Assembly: GCF_024391045.1 (NCBI RefSeq)
Contig: NZ_JANFCZ010000013.1
Coordinates: forward strand, 1-64,000
Direction of reading: 5' to 3'
Origin: Pseudarthrobacter sulfonivorans
GTDB taxonomy: Bacteria > Actinomycetota > Actinomycetes > Actinomycetales > Micrococcaceae
Length of the DNA stretch: 64,000 nt
In this document: positions 1-8,890 of the stretch, one piece after another
How the letters are laid out: each line of letters opens with the position of its first letter
Position numbering within the stretch: position 1 is the first letter of the stretch
Translations under genes and position numbers: made by a program
Notes under the pieces: model-generated
What the model saw: the letters and a program-made list of their open reading frames with translations, nothing else
The model's database searches: none
What the model was told of the DNA's origin: nothing

Positions 1-2
1 AC

Positions 3-44
3 TCCTATGCTGAGTTTTCGTCTGTGGGCGTGACCCTGGAGTAG
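3..44 (+). CDS. possible C-terminal tail of an upstream gene (partial)
   Basis: The third forward frame is open from the left edge and reads SYAEFSSVGVTLE before TAG at 42-44. The tail looks protein-like and a small hairpin (GGCTAG at 54-59, CTAGCC at 68-73) follows it, as expected after a gene end. Thirteen residues are too few to name a family, and chance readthrough is quite possible. Confidence 0.2.
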   Translation, partial: SYAEFSSVGVTLE

Positions 45-107
45 ACCTCTTACGGCTAGCCACCATCCTAGCCATTCCGGGACAGATAGTGTTCCGGGTT
101 ACGCCCG

Positions 108-227
108 CCCGCGAGATGGCACCTCGTGGCAGTGTCTGGCGCTGCGACTGCCGTGAAGTGTGGGCATGCTAAAGCCTGGCCTGCGGGCCAAGTGGATGCG
201 CCAGTCATCCTCAAGCCATCTCGCGGG
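108..227. repeat. 120-nt element with perfect 13-bp terminal inverted repeats
   Basis: CCCGCGAGATGGC at 108-120 is matched exactly by its reverse complement at 215-227. Inside lie a second nested pair (CTGGCGC near 136, GCGCCAG near 198) and a short local hairpin (GGCC..GGCC near 178-190). No reading frame explains it. It lies just downstream of the methyltransferase stop. It could be a miniature repeat element, a structured RNA or an elaborate terminator; the rest of 45-236 shows nothing else. Confidence 0.5.
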
Positions 228-236
228 GGGGTGGGG

Positions 237-929
237 TTAGGACACCGGCTGGTTGAACACGTGCCGGCGGATCCACGCGTGCATGGCGATGGCCGCGGCC
301 GAGGCGGCGTTGATGGACCGGGTGGAACCGAACTGTTCGATGGACAGGGTGTCCCGCGCAGCCTCGTGGACCTCCGCGGAAAGACCCGGGCCTTCCTGGC
401 CGAATACGAGCACGCAGTCCCTGGGCAACTCGTAGGTCTCCAGCGGCACGGAATCCGGGAAGATGTCGATGCCGATAATGGCGAGCCCCTCCCCCTGCGC
501 CCAGGCCACAAAGTCTTCCACGGTGGGGTGGTGGCGGACGTGCTGGTAGCGGTCGGTGACCATGGCCCCGCGGCGGTTCCACCGGCGTCGTCCGATGATG
601 TGGACTTCCTTGGCCAGGAACGCGTTGGCGGTGCGCACCACCGTGCCGATGTTCATGTCGTGCTGCCAGTTTTCGATGGCGATGTGGAAGTTGTGCCGTT
701 TGGAGTCAAGATCGGCCACAATCGCGTCGTGCTTCCAGTACCTGTACTGGTCCACCACGTTGCGCCGGTCCCCGTCGGCCAGCAACTCATGGTCCCAGTG
801 GTCGCCTTCGGGCAGTTCGCCCTCCCAGGGTCCGACGCCCACCTCCGCCTTGGGCTCCAACGGCTCCTCCGGTTGCTGGGGTGTAGAGGACGGTTGGGGT
901 TCGGCTGGGTTCCCGGGCGTTTGAATCAC
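237..929 (-). CDS. SpoU/TrmH-family RNA 2'-O-methyltransferase
   Basis: A 230-residue SPOUT-class enzyme predicted to transfer a methyl group from SAM to a ribose 2'-OH of tRNA or rRNA in the cytoplasm. The three SpoU motifs are visible: N93/G95/R99 in NIGTVVRTA, LVFGQEGPGLS (about 174-184) forming the cofactor knot, and STRSINAASAAAI (about 202-214). The first 45 residues are Pro/Glu-rich and likely disordered. The start is GTG at 929. A TAGTGT box at 936-941 lies exactly 6 nt upstream, with no usable ribosome site, so the mRNA is probably leaderless. Substrate cannot be told from sequence; pyrE-spoU neighbourhoods are common in Actinobacteria. Confidence 0.9.
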   Translation of the reverse strand: MIQTPGNPAEPQPSSTPQQPEEPLEPKAEVGVGPWEGELPEGDHWDHELLADGDRRNVVDQYRYWKHDAIVADLDSKRHNFHIAIENWQHDMNIGTVVRTANAFLAKEVHIIGRRRWNRRGAMVTDRYQHVRHHPTVEDFVAWAQGEGLAIIGIDIFPDSVPLETYELPRDCVLVFGQEGPGLSAEVHEAARDTLSIEQFGSTRSINAASAAAIAMHAWIRRHVFNQPVS

Positions 930-981
930 CCCTCAACACTAGACTGGTGCACTGGAGCATTCATCACTGGTGGAGGTAATC

Positions 982-1812
982 GTGCAAGAAGCAGACCAGG
1001 TAGTGGGAAACCCGGCGGTTTACCGCAGCGGCCAGGAGATTGAGTGCTGGCTGACGGATATGGACGGCGTGCTGGTCCACGAAAACCAGGCCGTCCCGGG
1101 CGCGGCGGAACTGATCCAGCGCTGGGTGGACACGTCCAGGCGATTCCTGGTGCTGACCAACAACTCCATCTTCACCCCCCGCGACCTGGCGGCCCGGCTC
1201 CGTGCCTCCGGGCTGGAGATTCCGGAGGAAAACATCTGGACGTCCGCGCTGGCCACGGCGCAGTTCCTCAAGGACCAGGTGCGTGGTTCCGGGTCCGGGA
1301 ACCGTGCGTACACCATCGGGGAGGCAGGGCTCACCACGGCGCTGCATGAGGCGGGCTTCATCCTCACCGACCAGGATCCGGACTTTGTGGTGCTCGGCGA
1401 AACCCGCACGTATTCCTTCGAAGCGATCACTATGGCCATCCGCCTGATCCTGGCGGGGGCCCGCTTCATCGCCACCAACCCGGACGCAACCGGTCCGTCC
1501 AAGGACGGGCCGATGCCGGCCACGGGCGCCATCGCCGCACTGATCACCAAGGCCACCGGCCGGGAACCGTACATTGTGGGCAAGCCGAATCCGATGATGT
1601 TCCGTTCCGCGATGAACCAGATCGATGCCCACTCCGAAACCACCGCGATGATCGGGGACCGGATGGACACTGACATCATTGCCGGGATGGAGGCCGGGCT
1701 GCACACGGTCCTGGTGCTGTCCGGCATTACTCAGCGCGGTGATATTGCCGCCTACCCGTTCCGGCCCAACCAGGTGCTGAATTCCGTGGCTGACCTGAAG
1801 AACCAGATTTAG
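982..1812 (+). CDS. HAD-IIA family phosphatase (NagD-like)
   Basis: A cytoplasmic HAD-superfamily hydrolase of 276 residues with the NagD/subclass IIA layout. Motif I is TDMDGV with the nucleophile and acid pair D26 and D28, motif II is LTNNS, the motif III lysine lies in the GKPNPMMF segment, and motif IV is GDRMDTD. These proteins dephosphorylate small sugar or nucleotide phosphates, but the substrate is not predictable. GTG at 982 is preferred because GGAGG at 972-976 sits 5 nt upstream; the in-frame GTG at 970 overlaps that site. The gene is divergent from the methyltransferase and overlaps the next, convergent gene by 4 nt. Confidence 0.92.
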   Translation: MQEADQVVGNPAVYRSGQEIECWLTDMDGVLVHENQAVPGAAELIQRWVDTSRRFLVLTNNSIFTPRDLAARLRASGLEIPEENIWTSALATAQFLKDQVRGSGSGNRAYTIGEAGLTTALHEAGFILTDQDPDFVVLGETRTYSFEAITMAIRLILAGARFIATNPDATGPSKDGPMPATGAIAALITKATGREPYIVGKPNPMMFRSAMNQIDAHSETTAMIGDRMDTDIIAGMEAGLHTVLVLSGITQRGDIAAYPFRPNQVLNSVADLKNQI

Positions 1813-2858
1813 AAGACGCTCACCCTCGATCCTCCCCGGGGCAGCGGGAAGAATTCGTCCATGAGCTTGTCCACGATGGGCCGGTAGACGAGGGGGCTCC
1901 AGCCCGGGCTCGCGTGTGCCGGCAGAGCCCCGTCGGTCTGCAGGTCCGTGGACACCATGTGCCCCGGAAAGGCTGCGGCCCAGGCGTTCCGGGCCGACTC
2001 GTACAGCACCGTCCGGTCTTTGGGGTTCCCGATGTAGGCCATGCGTGTGCCGCCGAGCTTGTCCGCGTACGCGTTCCCGTCAAAGTGGTAGATGTACGCC
2101 GACTCGGACTGGATCAGGACACTGGACGGGGCGATGGGTGAGAGCTGTTCCATGGTCTGGTCGAAGATCTGCCGCCAGGTCCGTTCGTCCTTGTGGATGA
2201 CCCGCTCCCCCAGCTCGTAGCTGCCTCGGAGCACCGAGGGGAAGCGGAATCCGCGCTCGTAAAGGAACACCACGCCGTCGAACCAGCTCTCGTCCAGCAC
2301 GTCGCTCCGGCTGAACGGGCTGGAATCCAGGAGGATGAACGCCACCTCCACGCCGTGGACTTCCTTGAGCTGCGCGGCCACCTGGGCGGCCACCATGCCG
2401 CCGAAGCTGTGGCCGTAGAAGTAGAGTTTGGTGAGGTTGTTCGCGCGGACGTGGTCGACGACGGTGCTGACCACCTGGTCGATGTCCAGCCCCAGGTTGG
2501 AATATCCGACGGCGGCGAGCCGGCCGCGCTTGTTCAGCGAACCGCGAAGGGCGTTCAGGATCCACTGCGCTTCCTCCCAGCTAGTCTTGAAACCGGGAAA
2601 GAGGAACCAGCTGGCATTCGGATAGTAGGCGTCGGCAAAGTCATCCGGGACCTGGAGGATCCTGTTGACCCGCCGCTCCGCCTGGACCCGGCGGGTGAAG
2701 AGCATGTCCGCTGCGAGGACAGCTGATGCGCCCGTTCCGGCCAGGAACCCGCGGCGCGAAAACCGCTTGAGGGCAGCGGCATTGGCCAGCAGCCGGGCTT
2801 GCCGGGATCCCGGCCGCCCTGACGGCTCCTGCGGTTCTGGTCCCTCCCTGTACGGCAC
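1809..2858 (-). CDS. Tat-exported alpha/beta hydrolase
   Basis: A 349-residue protein with a twin-arginine export signal: SRRGFLAG at about 34-41, followed by a hydrophobic alanine-rich stretch. The nucleophile elbow GHSFGG follows a beta-strand (KLYFYGHSFGG), placing a catalytic serine typical of alpha/beta hydrolases or thioesterases. LLDSSPFS downstream fits the next strand. It probably acts outside the membrane on an ester or thioester, but no specific substrate family is recognised. The 3' end overlaps the convergent HAD gene by 4 nt, so the two have little room for a terminator. Confidence 0.75.
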   Translation of the reverse strand: MPYREGPEPQEPSGRPGSRQARLLANAAALKRFSRRGFLAGTGASAVLAADMLFTRRVQAERRVNRILQVPDDFADAYYPNASWFLFPGFKTSWEEAQWILNALRGSLNKRGRLAAVGYSNLGLDIDQVVSTVVDHVRANNLTKLYFYGHSFGGMVAAQVAAQLKEVHGVEVAFILLDSSPFSRSDVLDESWFDGVVFLYERGFRFPSVLRGSYELGERVIHKDERTWRQIFDQTMEQLSPIAPSSVLIQSESAYIYHFDGNAYADKLGGTRMAYIGNPKDRTVLYESARNAWAAAFPGHMVSTDLQTDGALPAHASPGWSPLVYRPIVDKLMDEFFPLPRGGSRVSVF

Positions 2859-2940
2859 ATCTCTACCGTAGCCACAGGCGAACCCGCACCCGCAACCCGG
2901 GTTTACCTTGGCCCGGCCGCCGGCAGGGGGCGAGGGGGCA

Positions 2941-3579
2941 TCAGCTTGCGGCTTGCCGCTCCGCCGGGTTCACGAGCTCACTGACCGGGGTCCGGCGCAG
3001 AATTTCCTCGCCGATGTCGTTATACCGGCCAAGCAGGTCCGCGCCGCCCACGGCCTGGGGGTCGTCAAGCAGGGAGAAGACTTCGTCGCTGGCGGCGAAG
3101 AGTTCGTCGTCGGAGTAGTCCTCGAGCGGGAGGAAAACCTGCGACGCCGGCGCCGGTTCCTTGGCCTCGTGGCTGTCCGCCTCAAAGGCAGCGCCAAATT
3201 CGGCCTCCAGCACATCAGCAGGTTCCCGCAGCGGGACTACGGTGTCGTCGTCGATACGGTCCGCGTGGTCTGCCCCGGTAAGTGTCAGGGAAACCCCACC
3301 GCCGGAAATGCCGGGAGCGCCTTCCATCGAGTTCAGGTCCTTGCGCAGACCGGCCAGCGCCGTTGATTCCACTCTGGCGGCCTGGGAAAGATTTACGCTG
3401 ACGTGGGACTGGATGCCAAGGTTGCGGAGCTTTTGGATCATGTGCACGAGGGCTGGCCGTGATGCCTGGTCCACGCTTCCGAGGACGTCAATCCTGACGG
3501 TGTCTGAGTGATCGTCACGGCTGGTGGCGGCGTTCAGGCCAGCAGCACCATTAACGGTGCCATTAAAAGGGTTCTCCAT
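2941..3579 (-). CDS. STAS-like domain protein
   Basis: A 212-residue cytoplasmic protein. Residues about 27-85 resemble a STAS/anti-sigma-antagonist fold: a strand TVRIDVLGSVDQ, a helix, then HVSVNLSQAARVESTALAGL, with the short serine-containing loop usual before the long helix. The C-terminal half is acidic and has no recognised domain. ATG at 3579 is chosen because GGAG lies 5 nt upstream; an upstream in-frame ATG at 3657 lacks a site. It neighbours a GAF-ANTAR gene on the same strand, so both may serve a stress or signalling pathway. The family assignment is from pattern only. Confidence 0.6.
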   Translation of the reverse strand: MENPFNGTVNGAAGLNAATSRDDHSDTVRIDVLGSVDQASRPALVHMIQKLRNLGIQSHVSVNLSQAARVESTALAGLRKDLNSMEGAPGISGGGVSLTLTGADHADRIDDDTVVPLREPADVLEAEFGAAFEADSHEAKEPAPASQVFLPLEDYSDDELFAASDEVFSLLDDPQAVGGADLLGRYNDIGEEILRRTPVSELVNPAERQAAS

Positions 3580-3673
3580 AGGTACTCCAAATAAAGGGGT
3601 GTCTATGGCCGACGGCTCAACCTCCGTAAGCGTAGCCCTCGGATGAACCCGGCACAAGCGCGGGCGGCTGGCG

Positions 3674-4432
3674 TCAGCCCGCGCGCGCTTCGCCGGGCTG
3701 CTGGTAGTGGGTGCGGGTGCCGGTTCCGCCCACGGAGTCCACGAGGGCCTTGGCGATATCGCGCAGCTTGGTGTTGCTGTTGCTGGAGGCGTCCGTCAGG
3801 ATCTGCACGGCGACGTCCTGGCTGCACCTGTTCTGTGCCATCACCACGCCGATCGCGATGTCGATGATGGTGCGGGACTCCAGCGTGGCACGGAGGTTGG
3901 TGGCGGCGTCGCTGTGGAGCGCAAACCTGACAGCCAGCCGCAGGGCCTGGGAGATCTCCCTGGTGAATCCCCGGGCCTTGGCGGCGGCACGTTCGTCGAA
4001 CTTGTGCGGCACATCCGAGTACAGGTTCAAGGCGGCCCGCGCGTCGCCCTGGAGGTTGAAGGGCAGCGAAAGGACTGAGCGGAGCCCGTGGGACGCCACA
4101 GCATCGGCGTAGGCCGGCCCCCAGCGGTCCTCCTCGAACAGGTCCGGCACGTTGACTTCGCGTTGCTCTTCGGCCGCCGTCAGGCAGGGACCCTGCGCCA
4201 GCGAGTACTGGATTTCGTCCACGTCGCGGGCGTCGTCGCTGCTCCAGCCGATGGTGGCCGCCTTGCGGTCGCGGAGGAGGGTGATTCCGCACAGTGCGTC
4301 ATCGCCGTCACCTGCCATTTGGTGTGCCGAAAACCTGGCCAGCTCATTGAGGAATTCCTCGAAATCCGCACTCTCCAGGATGAGGTTCTGTACCTGTTCG
4401 GTGGTGTTCAAGGGTGATTCGTGTGCAAGCAT
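3674..4432 (-). CDS. GAF and ANTAR domain transcription antitermination regulator
   Basis: A 252-residue cytoplasmic RNA-binding regulator. Residues about 10-165 form a GAF sensor domain (SLAQGPCLTAAEE and GLRSVLSLPFNL are typical GAF segments). Residues about 175-235 form an ANTAR domain, including ESRTIIDIAIGVVMAQ and a following helix ending NSNTKLRDIAKALV. ANTAR proteins bind paired hairpins in nascent mRNA to prevent termination. ATG at 4432 has GGAG 10 nt upstream, whereas ATG at 4441 lies too close to it. The ligand is unknown. Actinobacteria commonly carry several such proteins. Confidence 0.88.
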   Translation of the reverse strand: MLAHESPLNTTEQVQNLILESADFEEFLNELARFSAHQMAGDGDDALCGITLLRDRKAATIGWSSDDARDVDEIQYSLAQGPCLTAAEEQREVNVPDLFEEDRWGPAYADAVASHGLRSVLSLPFNLQGDARAALNLYSDVPHKFDERAAAKARGFTREISQALRLAVRFALHSDAATNLRATLESRTIIDIAIGVVMAQNRCSQDVAVQILTDASSNSNTKLRDIAKALVDSVGGTGTRTHYQQPGEARAG

Positions 4433-4537
4433 GGTGCGCATTCTCCAGTTGGTGCGAAAAGGCCTGAGTGAATTATACCGGCCCCGCTGGCGGCTGCGCC
4501 CTGACTTCCCGGCCTCCGGACCGCCAGGAATGTACCG

Positions 4538-5110
4538 TTAGGAAAGTCCCAGCTCATCCTTGCCGAAGGCAAACAGGTACGGAACCCCGGTCTCGGCTTC
4601 GATCTTTTCCTTGGCCCCGGTGTCCCGGTCGACGATGACAGCCACGGCCACCACGTTGCCGCCGGCTTTACGGACACCTTCGACGGCGGTCAGCGCGGAC
4701 CCGCCGGTGGTGGACGTATCCTCGAGCACCAGGACTTTGCGTCCCTCAACGGACGGTCCTTCAACCTGGCGGCCCATGCCATAGGACTTCTGTGCCTTGC
4801 GGACCACAAAAGCGTCCACCGGACGGCCGGCATCAACGGCGGCGTGCATCAGCGCGGTTCCCACGGGGTCAGCACCCATGGTCAGGCCACCCGCGCACTC
4901 AAAGTCAATCCCGGCGTCGTCCGCCAATGCCAACATGACCTGACCCACCAATTTGGCTGCTTCGTGGTGCAGCGTGATGCGGCGCAAGTCGATGTAGTAG
5001 TCGGCCTCGGCGCCGCTGGACAGCGTGACCTTGCCGCGGACCACGGCTAGTTCCTGGATCAGTTCAAGGAGGCGGGCACGTGCGGCAGCGGCATCAGGAA
5101 GGGAAGTCAT
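4538..5110 (-). CDS. pyrE: orotate phosphoribosyltransferase
   Basis: Converts orotate and PRPP to orotidine monophosphate, the fifth step of pyrimidine synthesis. The 190-residue length is normal. The PRPP-binding loop VLVLEDTSTTGGSALTAV lies near residue 130, preceded by a GAD.VGTALMHA segment, and YYIDLRR near the N-terminus contacts orotate. ATG at 5110 has GGGGA just upstream. It is transcribed in the same direction as the GAF-ANTAR gene, with about 100 bp between, so may have its own transcript. Confidence 0.95.
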   Translation of the reverse strand: MTSLPDAAAARARLLELIQELAVVRGKVTLSSGAEADYYIDLRRITLHHEAAKLVGQVMLALADDAGIDFECAGGLTMGADPVGTALMHAAVDAGRPVDAFVVRKAQKSYGMGRQVEGPSVEGRKVLVLEDTSTTGGSALTAVEGVRKAGGNVVAVAVIVDRDTGAKEKIEAETGVPYLFAFGKDELGLS

Positions 5111-5120
5111 GGTCCCCAGT

Positions 5121-6398
5121 TTAGTGGTTTCCGCCTTTGTGACGACGCACCCCTGCCCTTGCCTCCGACGGGACGCGGCGTGCGAAGTCGGGGGCGTGTT
5201 CGGGACGGGGCCCGAAGGCGATCATCCGGGGCAGCAGCCGCCGTGCCGGTGGAATGTGCCGGACCACAAAGAGCAGCAACGGGGGGACTCCGGCTCTGGT
5301 CCCGGCGAACAACGGTATGAAAACCGTCTGATGCATGATGCGTTGGATGCTTTGCACCACAACGGTGGGCATCGTGCGCCGCCGCTGCACCGCGGCGAGA
5401 TCCTTCATCCGTACGCGCCCCTGCAGGAGCGCCGGAGCCAGCCGGGCCGCTGCCGCGACGGCGTCCTGGATGGCCAGGTTGATGCCCACGCCTCCGGCCG
5501 GGGACATGGCATGGGCGGCGTCCCCAATACACAGCAGCCCGTCAATGTACCACCGCTTCAGCCGGTCCAGCCGCACGTCCAGCCAGTGCAGATCGTCCAC
5601 CGAACGGATCGAGTCCACCCGGTCGGCCAGGTCCGGCCGCAGCCCCGCAATGCGTTCCCTGAACCGTTCCACCCCCTCGGCGCGGATCTGTGTGTCCATC
5701 CCCTTCGGACCCAGATACGCCATCTGGTAGTAGTCGTCACGGAACAGGGAAATCAATGCTTCGCGGTCCCGGAACGCGGGGACGATTCCCGCCACCGCGC
5801 CCTTTTCCGAAGCATGCCGCGGCAGCCTGAACCACCACGCGTCGAAGGGCACGGGGTACTCCTTCGGTTGCAGTCCCGCGCCGCGGCGGAGCACGGAATG
5901 GCGCCCGTCGGTGCCCACCACAAGCTCCGCGTGGAGGGCGCCTTCGATGCCGTCGCTCGTCCGGTAGCGGACGCCGGCGACGCGGCCGCCGTCGAACATT
6001 AAGGACGTGGCTTCGTGTTCCAGGAGGAGGGTGAAGGTCGGTTCACGCTCGGCCTCCGTGGCCAGGAAGTTCAGGAAGTCCCACTGCGGCATCATGGCGA
6101 TGTAGTTGTACGGCGGCTTCAAGGACGCAAAATCGCCCACCGTGACCAGCCCGGCGCCCGGGACAGGCAAGGCGACGCTGCTCAGCCGGCTCTGCGGCAG
6201 TTTGCGGAATCCGTCGCCGAGTCCCAGCTCGTCAATCAGCCGGACCGTGGACGCATGGACGGTGTCGCCGCGGAAATCCCGCAGGAAGTCGGCATGTTTT
6301 TCCAGGACAGTGACATGCACACCAGCCCGGGCAAGGAGCAGTCCCAGCATCATGCCCGCCGGGCCTCCGCCCACAACAGCGCACCCCGTTCGCTCCAT
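5121..6398 (-). CDS. FAD-dependent aromatic-type monooxygenase
   Basis: A 425-residue class A flavoprotein monooxygenase (PF01494 type). The N-terminal Rossmann fingerprint VVGGGPAGMMLGLLLARAG binds ADP of FAD, ending in LEK; the middle carries VVGTDGRHSVLRR (DG motif); the C-terminal CIGDAAHAMSPAGGVGIN is the GD motif for the ribityl chain. Such enzymes hydroxylate aromatic or polyketide-like substrates with NAD(P)H and oxygen; the substrate cannot be named. ATG at 6398 begins the flavin-binding strand directly, so the longer reading from 6470 is rejected. The gene ends 10 nt upstream of pyrE and could be co-transcribed with it. Confidence 0.88.
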   Translation of the reverse strand: MERTGCAVVGGGPAGMMLGLLLARAGVHVTVLEKHADFLRDFRGDTVHASTVRLIDELGLGDGFRKLPQSRLSSVALPVPGAGLVTVGDFASLKPPYNYIAMMPQWDFLNFLATEAEREPTFTLLLEHEATSLMFDGGRVAGVRYRTSDGIEGALHAELVVGTDGRHSVLRRGAGLQPKEYPVPFDAWWFRLPRHASEKGAVAGIVPAFRDREALISLFRDDYYQMAYLGPKGMDTQIRAEGVERFRERIAGLRPDLADRVDSIRSVDDLHWLDVRLDRLKRWYIDGLLCIGDAAHAMSPAGGVGINLAIQDAVAAAARLAPALLQGRVRMKDLAAVQRRRTMPTVVVQSIQRIMHQTVFIPLFAGTRAGVPPLLLFVVRHIPPARRLLPRMIAFGPRPEHAPDFARRVPSEARAGVRRHKGGNH

Positions 6399-6447
6399 GC
6401 CCTTACGGTACGCCGGAGCCGTTGACCCGCATATAGTCCGGGCAAGG

Positions 6448-6491
6448 AAATGGCCCGGGGACACCCTCAATCAGGGGTCCCCGGGCCATTT
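6448..6491 (-). terminator. 18-bp hairpin terminator after the GntK-GH3 gene
   Basis: AAATGGCCCGGGGACACC at 6448-6465 pairs with 6474-6491 with one mismatch around an 8-nt loop. It lies just past the stop of the leftward GntK-GH3 gene and before the promoter region of the monooxygenase. The T-tract is short, so efficiency is uncertain. Confidence 0.75.
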
Positions 6492-6529
6492 GCGTCCCCA
6501 GGCCGGCTGCGCCCCGTGGGCGCCTGTGG

Positions 6530-8890
6530 CTACAGCCGGGTGTCGAAGGAGTCGCAGAAGACGTTCTCGTTGAACGTCCCCTGGAACTCGGACTTGCCCA
6601 TGATCTTTTCGATGGTGGCGCGGATGGCCTCCACCGAATCGGCGTGGGTGTGGATGGCGGTCTTGACCATCGGCACGTCGATGAGGTGGTTGGGCTGGTT
6701 CAGTGAAACCAGCACCGTGGGAACCTCAGTGACGTACCACGGGATTTCCGCCGCCATGGGGGTGGACCACTTGATGCGGATGGCCGCTTCTTGGGCGAAT
6801 CCCTTGACGTTGGCGAAGACGAACGCGGCATCGTACTTGTCCGCATAGTCCCCAGTGGCTTCCTCGGAGATGACGGACATGAAGTTGATGCCGGTCTCCC
6901 CCGCCGCTTCACGCTGCGCGGCGGTCTTGAACAGGTGCACCTCGAAGCCGGCTGTTTCCAGCTCCTCCTTGACCTTGTCCAGGTAGGCCAGCGGGTCCAT
7001 CCGGGTGAAGTCCGACTCCCCCGAGATGCCGTACAGGCGGATCCGCTTGTGCGTTTCCGGCGCGATGGGCAGGTTGTTCGCGGTGTCCTTGACCAGGGTG
7101 ACGGTCTTGTCCGCCACCTCGGCGGCAACGGCCCGGTGCTCGGCGCTGCCGATTTTGGCCAGTGCCTCAGCCGGCGGAACCAGTTCGCCGCGGTCCTTGC
7201 TGTGCAGGCCTAGGGAGGCCTTCAGCGCGAGGATGCGGCGCAGGGCGTCGTGCAGGCGCTGCTCGGTGATGATGCCGGACTTGTAACCGTCCAGCATGTA
7301 CTGGAAATCCTCCGCGGGGTTGCGGAAGAACAGGAACATGTCACAGCCCGCTGCGATGGTGGCCGGGACCAGGTCCTTGCGCTTCATGGCCTGGGTGAGC
7401 CCGATCATCTGCGAGGCGTCCGTGAGGATCAGCCCGTTGAAGCCCAGCTCGCCGCGGAGCAGATCCTGCAGCAGTTCGGGCGCCAGGGTTGCCGGCTTGA
7501 TGTCCTTGTCCGCCAGGCCCGGGCGGAAGTGCCGGGACAGTTCGGGCGCACCGATGTGACCGATCATGATCGACTGCACGCCGTGCCCGATCATTTCGCG
7601 GTACACGTGTCCGTAGGTCTTGTTCCACTCGTCGTAGCCGAAGGTGTTGTAGGACGTGACCACGTGCTGGTCGCGTTCGTCCACGCCGTCGCCCGGGAAG
7701 TGCTTCATGGCGCAGGCGGTCGGGGACTCGCTGATGCCGTCGAAGTACTCCTTTGCCCGCTCCACCACGATCTCCGGGGTGTTGCCGAAGGACCGCGTGG
7801 AAATGACCGTGTTCCGCCAGTTGTAGTGGATGTCCACGATCGGCGCGAAGGCCCAGTTGCAACCCAGCGCGGCGGTTTCCACACCGGCCACCTGGCCCAT
7901 TCTGCGGGCGATGGACTTGTCCGGGTGCGATCCTGCCTGCAGGTGCGTGGACACAAACGTGCCGTCGTCGCAGCTGCCGGCGCCGCCCATTTCGGGGTTG
8001 GACGCCACCAGCAGCGGCACCTTGGACTTGGACTGCGCGTAGCGGATGTGCTCCTGCACGGCACCCGAGGGGCCGGGCCGGTAGCGCATGCCGCCCACGT
8101 GGTAGTTCTCCAGGACACCGTCGAGGTACTCCGGGGAGTAGTCGTTGTTGTGGTTGATGAAGAGCTGGCCGATCTTCTCTTCAAGGCTCATCGACTCGAG
8201 GGTGGAGTTCACCCACTCCACCGCGGCGTCGTCCAGGTTGTACGGCGCAGCCTGGAGGTCGACGTCGAACTGGCGGCCCTGGGTGCCCGCGGCACCGGTT
8301 GCTTCAGGGCGTCCGGCAGTGGAGCTTCCGCCTGCGGCGGGCGCGGCGGCGGCGATCCCCGCCAGCGCGTCGGTCACCACGGTGTCCACGGGTCCGGCGA
8401 TGTCCACCACGATGCCGGCTTCATCCGATTCCAGCGCTTCGAGGGTGGCCAGCTGCGATTCAAGCAATGCAGGCGGCATGAAGTGGCCGGAACGGCCTTC
8501 AGTGCGGGCCTTCAGTACTTCTTTGCTGCCGTGCAGGTGCAGGAAAATGGTGTCCGGCGCCTTGGCGCGGATGGCGTCCCGGTAGCTGCGACGCAGGGCC
8601 GAGCACGCCAGCACCAGGCCGGAGTCCCCGGCCTCTGCCAGCTTGGATCCCACCGTGGCGAGCCACGGCCAGCGGTCCTCATCCGTCAAGGGGGTGCCGG
8701 CGGCCATCTTGGCGACGTTCTCCACCGGGTGGAGGGAATCGCCATCGAGGAACGGGACATCGAGTTCCCGGGCCACCAGGTCACCGATGGTGGTTTTCCC
8801 CGAGCCCGAAACGCCCATGACGATGACGCGCGGTCCCCGCTTTGCAGCGTCTGACTGGTTGGTGATCACCAGCCGTGCCTCACCAGTCAT
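6530..8890 (-). CDS. gluconokinase fused to glycoside hydrolase family 3 enzyme
   Basis: A 786-residue two-domain protein. Residues about 20-180 are a GntK-type gluconokinase: P-loop GVSGSGKTT (about 27-35), LDGDSLHP (about 48-55), [11 protein letters not shown] and EGRSGHFMP. Residues 181-206 are an Ala/Gly/Pro linker. Residues 207-786 resemble a beta-N-acetylhexosaminidase-like GH3, with KHFPGDG at 396-402, D407/H409 following, and LILTDAS giving nucleophile D491. There is no signal peptide, so it acts inside the cell. ATG at 8890 overlaps the upstream manD stop by 11 nt, implying coupling. No in-frame start lies at the domain boundary, so the fusion seems real. The role of pairing a kinase with a glycosidase is unexplained. 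Confidence 0.88.
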   Translation of the reverse strand: MTGEARLVITNQSDAAKRGPRVIVMGVSGSGKTTIGDLVARELDVPFLDGDSLHPVENVAKMAAGTPLTDEDRWPWLATVGSKLAEAGDSGLVLACSALRRSYRDAIRAKAPDTIFLHLHGSKEVLKARTEGRSGHFMPPALLESQLATLEALESDEAGIVVDIAGPVDTVVTDALAGIAAAAPAAGGSSTAGRPEATGAAGTQGRQFDVDLQAAPYNLDDAAVEWVNSTLESMSLEEKIGQLFINHNNDYSPEYLDGVLENYHVGGMRYRPGPSGAVQEHIRYAQSKSKVPLLVASNPEMGGAGSCDDGTFVSTHLQAGSHPDKSIARRMGQVAGVETAALGCNWAFAPIVDIHYNWRNTVISTRSFGNTPEIVVERAKEYFDGISESPTACAMKHFPGDGVDERDQHVVTSYNTFGYDEWNKTYGHVYREMIGHGVQSIMIGHIGAPELSRHFRPGLADKDIKPATLAPELLQDLLRGELGFNGLILTDASQMIGLTQAMKRKDLVPATIAAGCDMFLFFRNPAEDFQYMLDGYKSGIITEQRLHDALRRILALKASLGLHSKDRGELVPPAEALAKIGSAEHRAVAAEVADKTVTLVKDTANNLPIAPETHKRIRLYGISGESDFTRMDPLAYLDKVKEELETAGFEVHLFKTAAQREAAGETGINFMSVISEEATGDYADKYDAAFVFANVKGFAQEAAIRIKWSTPMAAEIPWYVTEVPTVLVSLNQPNHLIDVPMVKTAIHTHADSVEAIRATIEKIMGKSEFQGTFNENVFCDSFDTRL

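Noticed and set aside
126..1043. A 305-residue forward reading frame opposite the SpoU methyltransferase
   Set aside because: No motif, runs through the promoter between two real genes, and conflicts with the conserved methyltransferase.
8250..8360. A frameshift or missed gene boundary between the GntK and GH3 domains
   Set aside because: The frame is continuous, the linker has no in-frame ATG, GTG or TTG near the GH3 start, and no displaced continuation was found in another frame.
7250..8854. A 534-residue forward reading frame opposite the GntK-GH3 gene
   Set aside because: Antisense shadow; repeated His/Val/Gly composition without any motif, while the reverse strand carries both catalytic domains.
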